Below, one piece after another: positions 47,151 through 58,830 of a stretch of DNA of 64,000 bases; the first letter of the stretch is position 1; each line of letters opens with the position of its first letter. Source of the DNA: Chionomys nivalis (taxonomy: Eukaryota; Chordata; Mammalia; Rodentia; Cricetidae); NCBI RefSeq assembly GCF_950005125.1, contig NC_080087.1:63376399-63440398 (forward strand), read 5' to 3'. The position numbers were made by a program, and so were the translations under genes. A model generated the notes under the pieces. The model was not told where the DNA came from. It ran no database searches and worked only from the letters and a program-made list of their open reading frames with translations.

Positions 47151-47443
47151 CAAGCCAGGAACCTCTGCAGCAATGGATCCAGACCAGGAACATTTACAGA
47201 AACAGGTTATCTAAGCTGACAACCTGGGCTAGAGCAGGCCTGAGATAGCAAACTCCAAGGATGTGGAGCAAAGCCATGAGTGGTGAGCAAACTCCAGGAA
47301 TGCAGAGTTACCAACAGGGTAACTAGAACTGTGGCACTGACTGTACCACAAGGAACAACCATCTGAGCCTTGGATTCACTGGCACCTAGAAAATTTATCA
47401 ACAGGATTATAGACAGCCCCAAAAACACATATTGGAGGAAAAG

Positions 47444-48520
47444 ATGAGTAGAAAAGGTAAAGACACATGCAATACCACAAAGAGCAACATGACACCAGTA
47501 AAACCTAAAGACACTACAACAGCAAGACCTGAACAACCAAGTATTAATCAAGCAGAAGAAAATGACCTAAAAAGTAGCTTCAGGAGAATGTTTGAAACTC
47601 TTAAGGAAGAAATGAGAAATTACCTCAAAGAAATAGAGGAAAAGACAAACAAAAAATTGGAAGATATCAGCAAATCCCAAAAGAAAACCAAGAAAAAGCA
47701 ATCAAACACATGAAAAAAAACTACTCAGACTTGAAAACTGAAATAGAGACAATAAAGAAAACATAAGTAAGGGAATTATAAAAACAGAAATTATGAGAAA
47801 ATGATCAGAAACCATAAGCACAAGCATGAACAGCAGAAAACAAGAGATGGAAGAGAGAATCTCAAGTGCTGAAGATACAATAGAGGAAATAAACTCACCA
47901 GTCAAAGAAAACATTAAATCTAACAACTTAACCCAAAATATCCAGGAAATATGGGACACCATGTAAAAGCCAAACCTAAGAATAATAAGTATAGAAGAAG
48001 GAGAAGAAGTTCAACTCAAAAGCACAGAAAATATATTTAACAAAATCATAGAAGAAAACTTCACCAACCTAAAGAAAGATATGCCTATGAAGATATAAGA
48101 AGCTTACAGAACACCAAATAGACTGGATCAAAAGAAAGAAAATGTCCTCTTGCCACATAATAATCAAAAAACTGAACATACAAAGTAAGGAAATAATATT
48201 TAGAACTGCAAAGAAAAAGGGTCAAGTAACATATAAAAGCAGACCTATCAGACTTACACCTGACTTTCACTGGAGACAATGAAAGTCAGAAGGTCATGGA
48301 CAAGCGATATGCAGATATTAAGAGACTACTATAACCAGCAAATCTGTGAATCACCATAGAAGGACAAAACAAGATATTCCCTGACAAAACCATATTTAAC
48401 CAAGACCTAGCTACAAACCCAGCCCTACACAAAATACTAGAAGGAAAACTCCAACCCAAGGAAATTGGCCACATCAACAAAAGAACAGACAATTGATGGT
48501 CTCACAGTAGCAAATCCCAA
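47444..48520 (+). pseudogene. L1 ORF1, broken
   Basis: It opens with a Lys-rich N-terminus (ATG at 47,444, an earlier in-frame ATG at 47,432) and a coiled-coil-type stretch ('FRRMFETLKEEM', 'LKEIEEKTNKKLED'), then stops at 47,711-47,713. Further frames carry the RNA-binding part with multiple stops. Same role as the ORF1 at 20,364, not functional. Confidence 0.8.
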
Positions 48521-48529
48521 ATAGGGGAA

Positions 48530-49180
48530 ATGCATAAATTAACATCACCAATAATGAAGACTAAATTAACAGGAGATAACAATCACTGGTCATTAATATC
48601 CCTTAATATAAATCATCTCAATTCACCTATAGAAAGGCATGGCTAACAGGTTGGATACAAAAATATAATCCATCCTTCTTCTGCATACAAGAAATACACC
48701 TCAACCTCAAAGACAAACATTACCTCAGAGTAAAGGGTTGGGAAAAAATTTCCAATCAAATGTACCAAAGAAACAAAAGGATATTTCTATCCTAATATCT
48801 AACAAAATAGACTTCAAACTAAAATCAATAAAAAGAAACAAAGAAAGACAATTCATATTAGTCATAGGAAAGAAAAATCCATCAAGAGGAAATCTCAATA
48901 CTGAACATCTATGCCCCAAATACAAGGGTACTCTCATTATAAAAGAAACACTTCTGAATCTTAAATCTATATTAAACCCCATACTAACAGTAGGAGACTT
49001 CAACACTCCACTCTCACCACTCAACGGGTCAGTCAGACTAAAAAATGAACAAAGAGATCAGGGAACTAAGAGATGCTATGACTCAAATGGACTTAACAGT
49101 ATAGACTATTCCATCCAAACAGAAAAGAATGTAGTTTTTTTTCAGCACCTCATGGAACCTTCTCAAAAACTAACCACAGG
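48530..49180 (+). pseudogene. L1 ORF2, endonuclease part (left of B1)
   Basis: 'NNHWSLISLNIN' after the ATG at 48,530 is the endonuclease start. A frame at 48,738-49,247 continues through 'GDFNTPLSPLNGS' and then runs into the B1. Frame changes separate the pieces. Confidence 0.85.
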
Positions 49181-49324
49181 CCAGGCTGTGATGGTGCACG
49201 CCTTTAATCCCAACATTCAGGAGGCAGAGGCAGGTGGATCTCTGTGAGTTCAAGGCCATCTGGTCTACAAGAGATAGTTCCAGGACAGGAACCAAAAGCT
49301 ATGGTGAAACCCTGTCTCGAAAAT

Positions 49325-49367
<43 letters not shown>
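49181..49367 (+). repeat. B1 SINE inside L1 ORF2, with long A tail
   Basis: It is a complete B1 ('ggccaggctgtgatggtgca' to 'accctgtctcgaaaatc') and an A run of about 40. 'Actaaccaca' before and 'ctgaccaca' after are the duplicated L1 text. It is of the 'ggaaccaaaa' variant. Confidence 0.95.
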
Positions 49368-49369
<2 letters not shown>

Positions 49370-50455
49370 CCACATTCTTGGTAACAAAACAACCCCCAAC
49401 AAATAGAAAAAAGAAAATGGAATAACCCCATGTATCTTATCAGATCACCATGGTTTAAAACTAGAAGTCAACAGCATTATTAATTCCAGAAAGCCCACAA
49501 ACATATGGGATTAAGCAATGCTCAGATGAATCATCAATGGGTCAAGGAAGAATAAAGGGAGAAATTAAAGACTTCCTAAAATTCAATGAAAATCACCACA
49601 CAACTTACCCAAATTTATGGGACACAATGAAAGCAGTGTTAAGAAGAAAGTACATAGCACTAAATACCTGCATAAAGAAGCTGGAAAAATCCCACACTAG
49701 TGAATTAACAGAACATTTGAAAACACTGGAACAAAAAGAAGCAAACTCCCCCAAGAGAACTAGACAGCAGGAAATAATCAAATTGAGAGCTAATATAAAC
49801 AAAGTAGAAACAAAGAAAACAATACAAAGACTCTATGAGACAAAGAGTTGGAATACAGACCTAAACAGAGAACTCTCAACAGAGAAATCTAAAAGGGCTG
49901 AAAGACACTTAAGAAAATGTTCAACATCCTTAGTCGTCAGAGAAATGCAAATCAAAACAACTTTCAGATTCCATATTACACCTGTAAGAATGGCCAAGAT
50001 CAAAAACACTGATGACAACTTATGCTGGAGAGGGTGTGGAGAAAAGGGAACACTTCTGCATTGCTGGTGGGATAAAAACTGGTACAAACCCTTTGGATGT
50101 CAGTGTGGCGATTTCTCAGAAAATTAGGAAACAACCTTCCTCAAGACCCAGTAATACCAGTTTTGGGTAGATATCCAAAGGATGCTCTATGTGGCACAAG
50201 GACATGTGCTCAACTATGTTCACAGCAGCAGTGTTTGTCATAGCCAGAACCAGGAAACAACCTAAATACCCCTCGACCAAAGAATGGATAAGGAAAATGT
50301 GGTACATTTACGCAATGGAATACTACAGAGCAGAAAAAAAATAATATCTTGAATTTTGCAGGCAAATGAGTAGATCTAGAAAACATCATTTTGAGTGAGG
50401 TAACCCAGCTACAGAAAGAAAATTATCACATGTACTCACTCATAAGATGTTTTTA
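49368..50455 (+). pseudogene. L1 ORF2 right part with RT domain deleted
   Basis: It resumes the endonuclease end ('SDHHG' equivalent near 49,438) and reads in one frame from 49,537. At about 49,851 it jumps from text equivalent to 22,542 of the large L1 to text equivalent to about 24,678, losing roughly 2.1 kb that held the reverse-transcriptase core. The C-terminal cysteine-rich part (CWRGCGEKGTLLHCWW) remains, in the same frame as the left side. Confidence 0.88.
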
Positions 50456-50700
50456 AACATAAAGCAAAGAAAACCAGCTCACCAATCACAATCCCAGAGA
50501 ACCTAAACAATAATGAGGACTCTAAGAGAGACATTCATAAATCTAATTTACATGGAAAGTAGAAAAAGACAAGATCTCATAGTAAATTTGGAGCATGGGG
50601 ACCTTGAGACAGGGTGGTAGGGGAAGGAAGAGGCAGGGAGGGGAGCAGAGAAAAATGTAGAGCTCAATAAAAATCAATAAAAATAAACAAATAAATAAAT
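50456..50700 (+). other. L1 3' UTR, short older type
   Basis: 'Gtttttaaacataaagcaaa', a G/A-rich segment near 50,610-50,650 and 'aataaaaatcaataaaaata' at the end. It lacks the long G-run 3' UTR of the larger L1. Confidence 0.8.
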
Positions 50701-52064
50701 TATTTAAAGAGATAATAATCATTTAATATTATCAATGTAATATTGTCATTGCTTCTTTATTTCTTTTAGAAGTAAGCATTAGCTTTCTTTACTCATAGCA
50801 CATGTTCCGAGTCTGTTTATCAGGAGAGAAGGAGGAAAGAAAGATGTATGACAGAGAGAGAGAAAAAAATACATATATACAGATAGAGAAACTTGTATAG
50901 AGAGAACAGAAAGAATGTACACATAGTGAAAAAAAACATTTCACAGATTAAGTTTTTATGGCAAGAATTTTTAAAACATTGGTCTTGGGATTGAACTCAG
51001 GTGTTCATGCTTGCTAGGCAAACACTTTACTTATGATTCATCTTCCCTAACCTAGTCCTACCTTCCTAGTTATCTACTAATTCATTGTAGATCCTTTACA
51101 TTTTTCCTTTTTATATTTATTTTTAATTATATCTCAAAGCAACTACTTCATTTTTATTACTTTATATTTATCTTTGAAACATCTAACTTCATTAATAATC
51201 GTTTTGGATATTGAAATATTTAGAAATATAATCTAAAGACAGGACAAAAATAAACCACACAAAAAATATAAATTTAGATTCAAGGATATACATAGGTTGA
51301 AAATAAAAGAATATTAAAGCATCTCTTCCAAATATAAAAACCATTAGGCACTGGACAAGGTATATTACTATGGGTGTTGTTAGATTTTCACACAACTAAA
51401 ACATTACTAAACTAAAAGAGACATTTTATAATTACTATAAAATATTTCTATAATTACATTATAATCATACATTATAATTCTTTTTGATCCTATTAGTTTA
51501 ACAATTGAACAATTATACCACATATCTTTGAAGCAATGCACAATGAATTGCCAAAGTAAGCAAAGAAGCACTCTAGCCTTTAACTATCTGACCTGTACCA
51601 GTTGCCCTCAGTCTTTCAATACTGAGAGGCACATGCACATTCCAAACTTCACATGATGTTCACGGCATTACATTAAGTTAGCAAGATTTTCTTAATAAGT
51701 GCGAGTGAAGATTTAATTTGATTAAATAATTCTTATAAGTGCTGGGCTTATTTATTCAGAACACAGTTTTAAGCAGCAGGGGAATGATAATTGAAAGACA
51801 TGGTACATTTAATACAACTCCTATAATTATAAAAACAAGGGCCTGTAAATGGACCCAGGTGAAAATTAAATTTGTCCTGGGTTTGCCACAGAGTAGCCAT
51901 TGCATGTCCATTGATTCATTTGTGTAATGAAGATAGGTTGCTAGTTTTGCTTTAAAATCTGTTAGATGTTAGATTTTGATCTTGAAAACTTTGTGTTTAT
52001 ATGAATTATGTCATGTGTATGAAATGAAATAAAGATGTCATTCATGTAAATACAACACTTTTGC
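50701..52064. other. Unassigned AT-rich sequence
   Basis: No gene is recognised. It contains an ID-like SINE fragment at 50,984-51,052. Confidence 0.5.
50984..51052 (-). repeat. ID/B4-like tRNA-derived SINE fragment, antisense
   Basis: 'Gtcttgggattgaactcagg' and 'cttgctaggcaaacacttta' are the reverse complement of the alanine-tRNA-derived ID/B4 head with its polymerase III box B. Confidence 0.55.
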
Positions 52065-52414
52065 TGTGGAATATGCCTTTACACCATGTGAATATATGCC
52101 ATTGTGATTGGTTTAGTAAAGAATTTAACTGTTCAATAGTTGAAAAGAATAAGGAGGAGAATAAGAAGGAGAGAAAAAGAAGGAGAATGTTGAGAGGAGA
52201 AATGACAGAGTTTGGAGTCAACAGCCAGATACAGAGGGAACAGATGATGAATGTGTCTTGCTAATGAAAGTACTGTTATGTAGCAGAGAATAAGTAAGAA
52301 ATTTTTATTAACTTAAAATATAAGGGCTAGTTAATAATAATCCTGAGTTATTCATAAGTAATCTTAGGTTTCTATGTCGGTTTGAGAGGGGCTAACAGGA
52401 AAACTGTGTATACA
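52065..52414 (+). mobile_element. 5' LTR
   Basis: It begins TGTGGAATATGCC, has a GTAAAG variant where the partner LTR has AATAAAG, and ends in TATACA. About 350 bp. Confidence 0.8.
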
Positions 52415-52417
52415 AAT

Positions 52418-52434
52418 CATGCCCAAAGTGGGGC
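52418..52434 (+). promoter_or_regulatory. Primer-binding site, lysine-tRNA type
   Basis: CATGCCCAAAGTGGGGC follows the LTR end by about three bases and keeps the GCCCAA...GTGGGGC core of lysine-tRNA sites. Confidence 0.75.
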
Positions 52435-54457
52435 ATATACTGACTTAAGACCCCAAAAAGCCTTTTAAAAGGTTCTCAACATACAAAAATGTAGCTAAAC
52501 TTGGCTTCTTACTCTCATGTCTTTCATGCTGGCCATGGTACAGAGAGGCATCTCCTGGTAGCTGCCAATATGATAGGAGCTAAATTGCATAGCATGTTCC
52601 TGATGTTTCTTATACAACATGTGGGGTGGGATGGTAAAGAAAGGAGTCTCTCAGTCACTGAACTGTCTGTGGACTTAAACTACCAGCACAAGCTCCACCT
52701 GAATACCTCTTGATAGGTTTGGGGTTTTTGCTCATGCAGACAAAAAGAACTTAAGATATGCACTAAAAACAGATTCAGATTTTAAAAAAAGAACCTGAAT
52801 AGGTTGTAGGTGTTAAAAATTATAAGTAGACTTTGGAGAGAAAATAAAATGGGTAGAGAATGTCCTTTAAAATGAATAGAATAATAAAAATATGATAAAT
52901 CACATAAAGGTGGGAAATAGATCTGGATCATGTATGTTATTGTGTTGTCTTTGTATTTTGTGTCTGCTAAAGGGCACTAGACTATGAAAATGGCTAGATT
53001 CATCCAACTTATACATTTAAAAAATCTTGACTTTAAAATTTAAGTCAAAAAAAATGTGTTAATTTGAGAGTGAGGTTATGCTTTTATTTCCACAGAAAAT
53101 GAGAAACTGTGGATTCACTCAGGTTAATAGAAAATCAGGTTTTAAGCCCTAACTACAGACCCAAAGAAATTTACCTAAAAGAAATACAAGACATGTGATT
53201 ATATATTTTGCCTGCTCAAACATTAAAAAAATAATAATAATAACTTTGGATGACTTGTGTACAATGCAGAGTCTATACTTGTATTAAAGATTATGTATTT
53301 TCAGAGCAAGAGGATCAGACACCAATGGATAAGGATGGCCCAAATGATCCAGCATCCAGAATAGCTTCAAAGCTGCTAATTGAGATGATCCAGCCTCACA
53401 GAATACTCTAAGACTTAACAATAATCCCGTTTTTTTCAAGTTATTCTAAAGATTACCTGTGCCCCCAAACAACAGGAAGTAATCTAGAGAACTATGCCGA
53501 CATTCCCAAAAAATGGATTATGGCTGTTTATTATAATTTAACAGGAGTTAGTTAAAAACTGTTTGGTAATATTCATAAAAAGATAAAACAAAAGTAGTTA
53601 AATTCAGAAACAATTTTCTGAAGGAAAAGGGAGATACTATATAGAAATGATAGGATAAAGTTTAGATTATTCAATTTACTTTTAAACTAAAAAACTATTA
53701 ATTTCTGAATATTTTACATTGGTATGGATTTTAGTTTATTGATACAAATATCAAGTTATTTTTATTATGTTTTATATATCTTTCTACTCTTGTTTAGGGT
53801 ATTATGTTATGCAGTTCATTTAAAAAACCTAATATATAATTAAGAAACACAGATTAATAGTTAGTTATCTATAATAGTTAAACTTAAAGTCACGTTAAGT
53901 ATGTTTCCAAGGTTATACACAGATATATTTAGATAGATAATGGTCTTTAAACATTTTAAAGTCCTAGAGAATATGACATTTTATGTTTGATAACCAAATT
54001 ATTTTCATGACAGTGAGAAATAACTGCTCCTGGCAGCAACAATCTAGTTCAGGGAAAATGATGGACATCAAGGACTCTTTATATGGAATTTATTTTCTTT
54101 ATTTCAAAAGCTAACCATGAAGGCCAAGAAACCATCCTTTCTTCAATTGCTGACAGTAACTTTTCAAAATGGACAAGCAGGAAACAAGAAAGGCAACTGT
54201 CAAGCATTGCCAAGATAATGTACGACAGTAATTCAGAATTCCATGATTCACCCGAAAGTCTGTCAGATATTCTAGGCCTGTAAACCAGAGTTGAATGCCT
54301 CAGTGTTACAGAGGAACTTTGAGTGACTGTTCAGGCAGCCGGATGTCCCTGTCATTTTGTAATATTTCATTCTTCTTGAGTCCTTGATGGAGTTGAAGAC
54401 TAGATAGTTATAGTTTTCTTAGTTATTATGGAAGGCAAATTAAGTACAAAACTTTAG

Positions 54458-54644
54458 ACTCGCCAGGCGATGGTGGCACACACCTTTAATCCCAGCACTC
54501 GGGAAGCAGAGGCAGGAGGATCTCTGTGATTTCGAGGCCAGCCTGGTCTACAAGAGCTAGTTCCAGGACGGGAACCAAAATAAATAAATAAATAAATAAA
54601 TAAAACAAAACTATGGAGAAACCCTGTCTCAAAAAAAAAAAAAA
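54458..54644 (+). repeat. B1 SINE with internal (AAAT)n expansion
   Basis: It is a full B1 in which the A-rich 'ggaaccaaaa' site near the 3' end contains about seven TAAA units, after which the B1 resumes ('ctatggagaaaccctgtctc'). 'Aaactttag' on both sides (about 54,449 and 54,646) is the duplication. Confidence 0.92.
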
Positions 54645-54819
54645 AAAACTTTAGCCTCACAAAGAAAAATGATAATAAAATATTTTATCTAAATTTGTCA
54701 AATACAAATAGACTATATATTGTAACTGAATTTTTTACTTGATAACTGTTTTTGTTGATAACAATTTTACTATCTTAAAGTTAAAACCTTTTTTTATTTA
54801 GACAAATAAGAGGAAATGC

Positions 54820-55167
54820 TGTGGAATATTTCTTTACATTGTGAATATATGTCTCTATTGTTGGTTTAATAAAGAAGCTGACTGGCTAAGAGCTGAAAAG
54901 AATAAGGTTAGGCAAAGAACCAGAGTATGAGAATGCTAAGTGGAAGAAGAATGGAGTTTGGAGTTGGCAGCCAGATGGTACCAGGAGATGAATGTGTCAT
55001 TTTAATAAAGGTACCATCTCATGACAGAGTGTAAATAAGAAATATGGATTAGCTTAAAATATAAGAGCAAGTTAGTAATAAGTCTGTGCTCTTGGCCAAT
55101 CATTTAACAGTAATCTTAACTCTCCATGTTTAATATTTAGGAGAGGCTGTAGTGTAGGGAAACTACA
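54820..55167 (+). mobile_element. 3' LTR
   Basis: It begins TGTGGAATATTTC right after a purine tract, has 'ggtttaataaagaagctgac' and ends AAACTACA. Same length as its partner at 52,065. Confidence 0.82.
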
Positions 55168-55354
55168 AACTGTAGCATTTCCAATTACACTAGAAAACCA
55201 TGTCACTTTACTTTTATAAAATATGAAAGCAAATGAAGAAAGTACTGAAAGGGCTATTACAAAATAGAAATGAGTATGAACAACAAAAAAAGGCATATTT
55301 AAATATCCAAGACCACAGACACCATTTCACATGATTAGGATTGTCACTTTCCTT

Positions 55355-55435
55355 TATATGCATCCCAGCAATTGAACGCAGGTCATCAACCTTGAAGGCA
55401 AGTGCCTTTACCTGATGAGCTATCTCACTTGCCCC
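55355..55435 (-). repeat. B2/B3-like SINE head, antisense
   Basis: 'Cccagcaattgaacgcaggt' and 'gatgagctatctcacttgcc' are the reverse complement of the tRNA-derived half, with polymerase III boxes A and B. Confidence 0.7.
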
Positions 55436-55469
55436 TAAATATTATGTTTACATTTTTGAGACATGTCTA

Positions 55470-55640
55470 TTAAAGTTATTATTTTTTCATTTTTGAACCA
55501 GGGTATAATTGTTACCATTGTGTAGTTGTTCAAGTTCTTTATATACTGGGTCACTACTATATATCTCAAATACAAATAGCTTCTTCTCTTCTAGGAGTTT
55601 AATTTTTATTCTCCACTTTCCTTTGATGATTAGAAAATTA
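55470..55640 (-). repeat. Old L1 ORF2 fragment, antisense
   Basis: 'Ttgttcaagttctttatata' followed by 'ctgggtcactactatatatc' and 'cttctcttctaggagtttaa' follow antisense L1 ORF2 text. Strongly diverged. Confidence 0.5.
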
Positions 55641-58149
55641 TAATTAGTATTTTTATTTTAGGTTAATAATTTGAATAATGGCTAATAAATATTCTTGGTT
55701 ACTTCAAAAAATTGTAAGACAATAGCATCAAAGACATGACATTTACTTATTTAAAATTGTCAATACTCTGTGCTTTAGTTTACACTAGAGTAATCACTGG
55801 AAAAAAGAGCTGCTCTATTTTGCATCATTAGTATGACAAATTACTTTATTATTTCCTGAGCTTCTATATATCAAGTGATTTAAACACACTATTTCTGATT
55901 CATAGCCCCTAACCCCTTTACTCTTTGAGGACTTACAATAAACCTCTTGCAATTTTAAATACGTTCTCTACATTTATACATGCAAATCATGTTTAGCAGT
56001 ACTTTCTCACCATCTTCAGAGATATTTCTTTGTGCTTTAATCCTCTTTGTGCCCCATATTCTCTAGCTCAGAATTTCAGGTTCATCAGGTTTCTATTACA
56101 AATTGTTAGTTCACCTCTGACATACAGACACCAGAAAGTTTGGTGGTTGTCACAAACACTACTAAAACTCCTCTAGGAAAATGTGAAAAATCATTTATTT
56201 AGATTTATACAATATTTCCACTACAATGTAAGTAGTTAGAACTCTATACTTAGAAAAATTAATTTTTATTTTACTGGATATTTAATCTTAGTATGTTTTA
56301 TGATTGTGTGATGTTAGTGGTGAAATGTTTTTATTACTTTGATTACTTGGCATTTCAAATTTTTCCATGACTTCATAAAATTTTGAAATGGAATTAATAG
56401 TATTAATAAATAAAATTAATTCTTTGTATAATGTCTTTTACTCAAGCACAAAAGCATTTTGACAAATAATAGTGACAAAAGCAAAAATGAAAAACAATGA
56501 ACAAAAATAAACCAAGCTAATGGCAAAATGGTTTCCAAACCCAAATCTCTTACTCTTTTTTTTACTCCATATACAACTTAGAGAGGTGTAGTTATCCACA
56601 TGGACAGCCTATATCATCAGTTCAGTTCACTGTCCCTACCAGACTAGGTTTGGGGAAATTAACCAGATGTGATTTTCATTTATGTTGACAGGGAGAAAAA
56701 AAAAATCATCTTGTTTAAAAGTTCTAATTTATCTGAGGTGAGTTAGCCAATATAAACTGGAGTATCAACCATCATTACTATAGTAAACTAAATGTTTACT
56801 ATATATGAAATTTTTCTGTTAAAGCCATGGATCACAGAAAAAGAAATGAGTGTTCCACTCTTTTTTTCAATTTTTATTTCAAAACTTGACATTTCTTTCA
56901 AAATCTGGGCTTTTATGAGAAAACATGACCAAATTATAATCTAGATAGTATTTCATATTGTGTAATTTATCTTAATCTTAAAATTATACTCATATGTTAA
57001 ATATTTTTGGAACAACAGAGTTTTTGTGGCCAAGGAGTTTATGTGTCTATTATAGGAAATTATTTAGTAGGTTAAAGAATTTATATTACAAATAATTTCT
57101 TATGGTTTTATTGTTAATTCCTAATAAGAATTCCATAATTTAAGTCATCTTTATTACACTAAACTAAAAATAGTTTTATTTAACAATCCAAGTGTTTTCA
57201 TAAAACTTTAAAGGTCCAACCCTACTAAATTTGATAAGACATTTAAAATTCCTGAACATTGGCTTTATTGTTTTTTTAAGACAATTTCCTGAGGCACAGT
57301 TGTTATTCATGTTGGTTACTCAGGTGTGAGGTCCATTTTCATGATGAATTTTCATTAACTAATAACTTGATTAATTGACACTAGTAATAAAAAACTGAAT
57401 ATACCATTTTCTATGCATTTTTGAGACATCATTATAATGACCACTTAAAAATATATTTATATGTAATCTTATACTATACAACCCAAACTCTTCAATTTTG
57501 ATCAGTTGCGAAATATGTAATTGTTGTTAGTGTAAAATTTCTATCGTATCTGCATTCAGTTTTTATTCTTTATGGTTGCAATAAGTAGTATTTTATACTT
57601 AACTTGAATTTAGTAACTTATTTTTTAGATTTTTAGATTATAAATATTTGAGAAATAATTTTTAAAACTTGATCTATTTTGACTATAGAATTAAAGATTA
57701 TAATGCAGTATATATTTTTACTGAAAAAAATCATACACAATTTTTTGGCAGAGTTCAAAAAAAATCTGCCATCTCAACACTAAGGAAATTATAGTATAAA
57801 GATAAGGAGTTAGAGGCCAGGTTGAACTAACAGTGAGGCACTATTCAAAGTCAATGCTGTGAGGAGCAAGAATAAAATTATGCATATATAAAATCACCAC
57901 ATAATACTTTTGACAATACTCAAAAGAGTCTCCAATCAAAACCAGCTAAAGAAAAAGAATCTAAGGAAAGGGATGAGAGCAAAATTTTTAGAAGTGTATT
58001 AATGCTCCATAAAAGCAAATCATGATGACCTTGTTAATAGGACACAGCATGCAGGGCACATTTGGCCTGAGATTGAGAACAAAGAACCTGGGTGTAAATG
58101 CAAGTGAAAAAGTGGTTCCTGCTGGCCATAGATAAATCTGAAAACACAT
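55641..58149. other. Unassigned AT-rich sequence
   Basis: No gene is recognised over 2.5 kb. Bases 56,560-56,690 are less AT-rich. A very diverged B1-like stretch may lie at 57,766-57,850. Confidence 0.5.
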
Positions 58150-58830
58150 GGGTACACTTTAGCAACATATTTTATTTAGGGTACTCACTCTTAGGGGGTA
58201 CTAGTTGTATAGCAAAGGATAATAAGCCTGTAGTCCACAACCCTAGAGAAGTTAAGTAACAAGGTAAACCCTAATATATATATATATATATGAATGAAGG
58301 GGAAATAGACAAGATCACCTGACAAAATTAGGAGCATGGAGTTGAGGGGAGAAGGGAGGGTAGTGTGGAAAGAAGAAGGGGAGGGGGAATAAGAACTTGA
58401 GGGAACTCCTTGTGGAGTTGGAGGAAGGACAGAGGTGGAGAGCAAAGAATGAGATATTTTGATTAAGGGAGCTATTATGGGATGAGCAAGAAACCTGGCA
58501 CTAGAGAAATTCCCAGGAGTCCACAAGGATGACCCCAGCTAAGACCCTAAGCAATAGAAGAGAGGGTGCTTGAACTGGTCTTTTCCTGAGTCAGATTGAT
58601 GAATATCTTAAATGTCACCACAGAACCTTCATTCACCAACTATTAGAAACAAAAAGAGAAAACCACGGCAGAGCACTGGCCCAAGCTCCCAAAGTCCAGT
58701 TGAAGAGTGGGAGGAGCGAGAATATGAGTAAAGAGGTCAAGACCATGATGGGTACACCCACTGAAACAGTTTACCTGCATTAATGTGAGCTCACCAACTC
58801 CAGCTGGACAGGGAAGGAACTATGGTATTA
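58150..58830 (+). mobile_element. L1 fragment: end of ORF2 and part of the 3' UTR
   Basis: It follows the large L1 from the last ORF2 codons into the 3' UTR ('caaccctagagaagttaagt', 'attaagggagctattatggg', 'ccagctggacagggaagg'). It is more diverged than the 13-kb and 25-kb copies and stops before the 3' A tail. The 111-codon minus-strand frame opposite it is a by-product. Confidence 0.75.

Larger units (their letters stand above)
46735..50700 (+). mobile_element. Second L1: 5' UTR, ORF1, ORF2 with RT domain deleted
   Basis: It starts directly in the A-rich tail of a B2. Parts in order: 5' UTR with tandem units, ORF1, ORF2 endonuclease, an internal deletion, ORF2 C-terminus, and a short 3' UTR with an A-rich end. 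'Acaaataaatta'-like text occurs on both sides and may be the duplication, but A-rich sequence makes this uncertain. A B1 interrupts ORF2. It is more diverged than the 18.6-kb L1 and has a different 3' UTR, so it is an older subfamily. Confidence 0.9.
52065..55167 (+). mobile_element. Best-preserved copy of a non-coding LTR retroelement
   Basis: The layout is LTR (52,065-52,414), lysine-type primer site (52,418-52,434), a 2.4-kb interior, polypurine tract (about 54,805-54,819), and LTR (54,820-55,167). The two LTRs are clearly homologous but well diverged. The interior shows no gag, protease, polymerase or envelope motif. Its largest frame (54,083-54,283) is not kept in the related copy at 39.4-39.6 kb. 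Such elements depend on proteins of a related autonomous element. A B1 lies inside. No matching flanking hexamers were found. Confidence 0.8.

Noticed and set aside
46888..47193. 101-codon minus-strand frame with internal repeats, resembling a repeat protein
   Set aside because: It is antisense to the 58-bp tandem units of the L1 5' UTR; the periodicity belongs to the DNA array.
54083..54283. 66-codon frame in the interior of the 52-kb LTR element
   Set aside because: The related copy at about 39.4-39.6 kb does not keep this frame, and no retroviral motif is visible.
55355..55435. tRNA-like sequence with boxes A and B
   Set aside because: It is the head of an antisense B2/B3-type SINE; it cannot fold as a tRNA and has no tRNA 3' end. 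The same holds for 18,098-18,286, 41,773-41,978 and 46,516-46,734.
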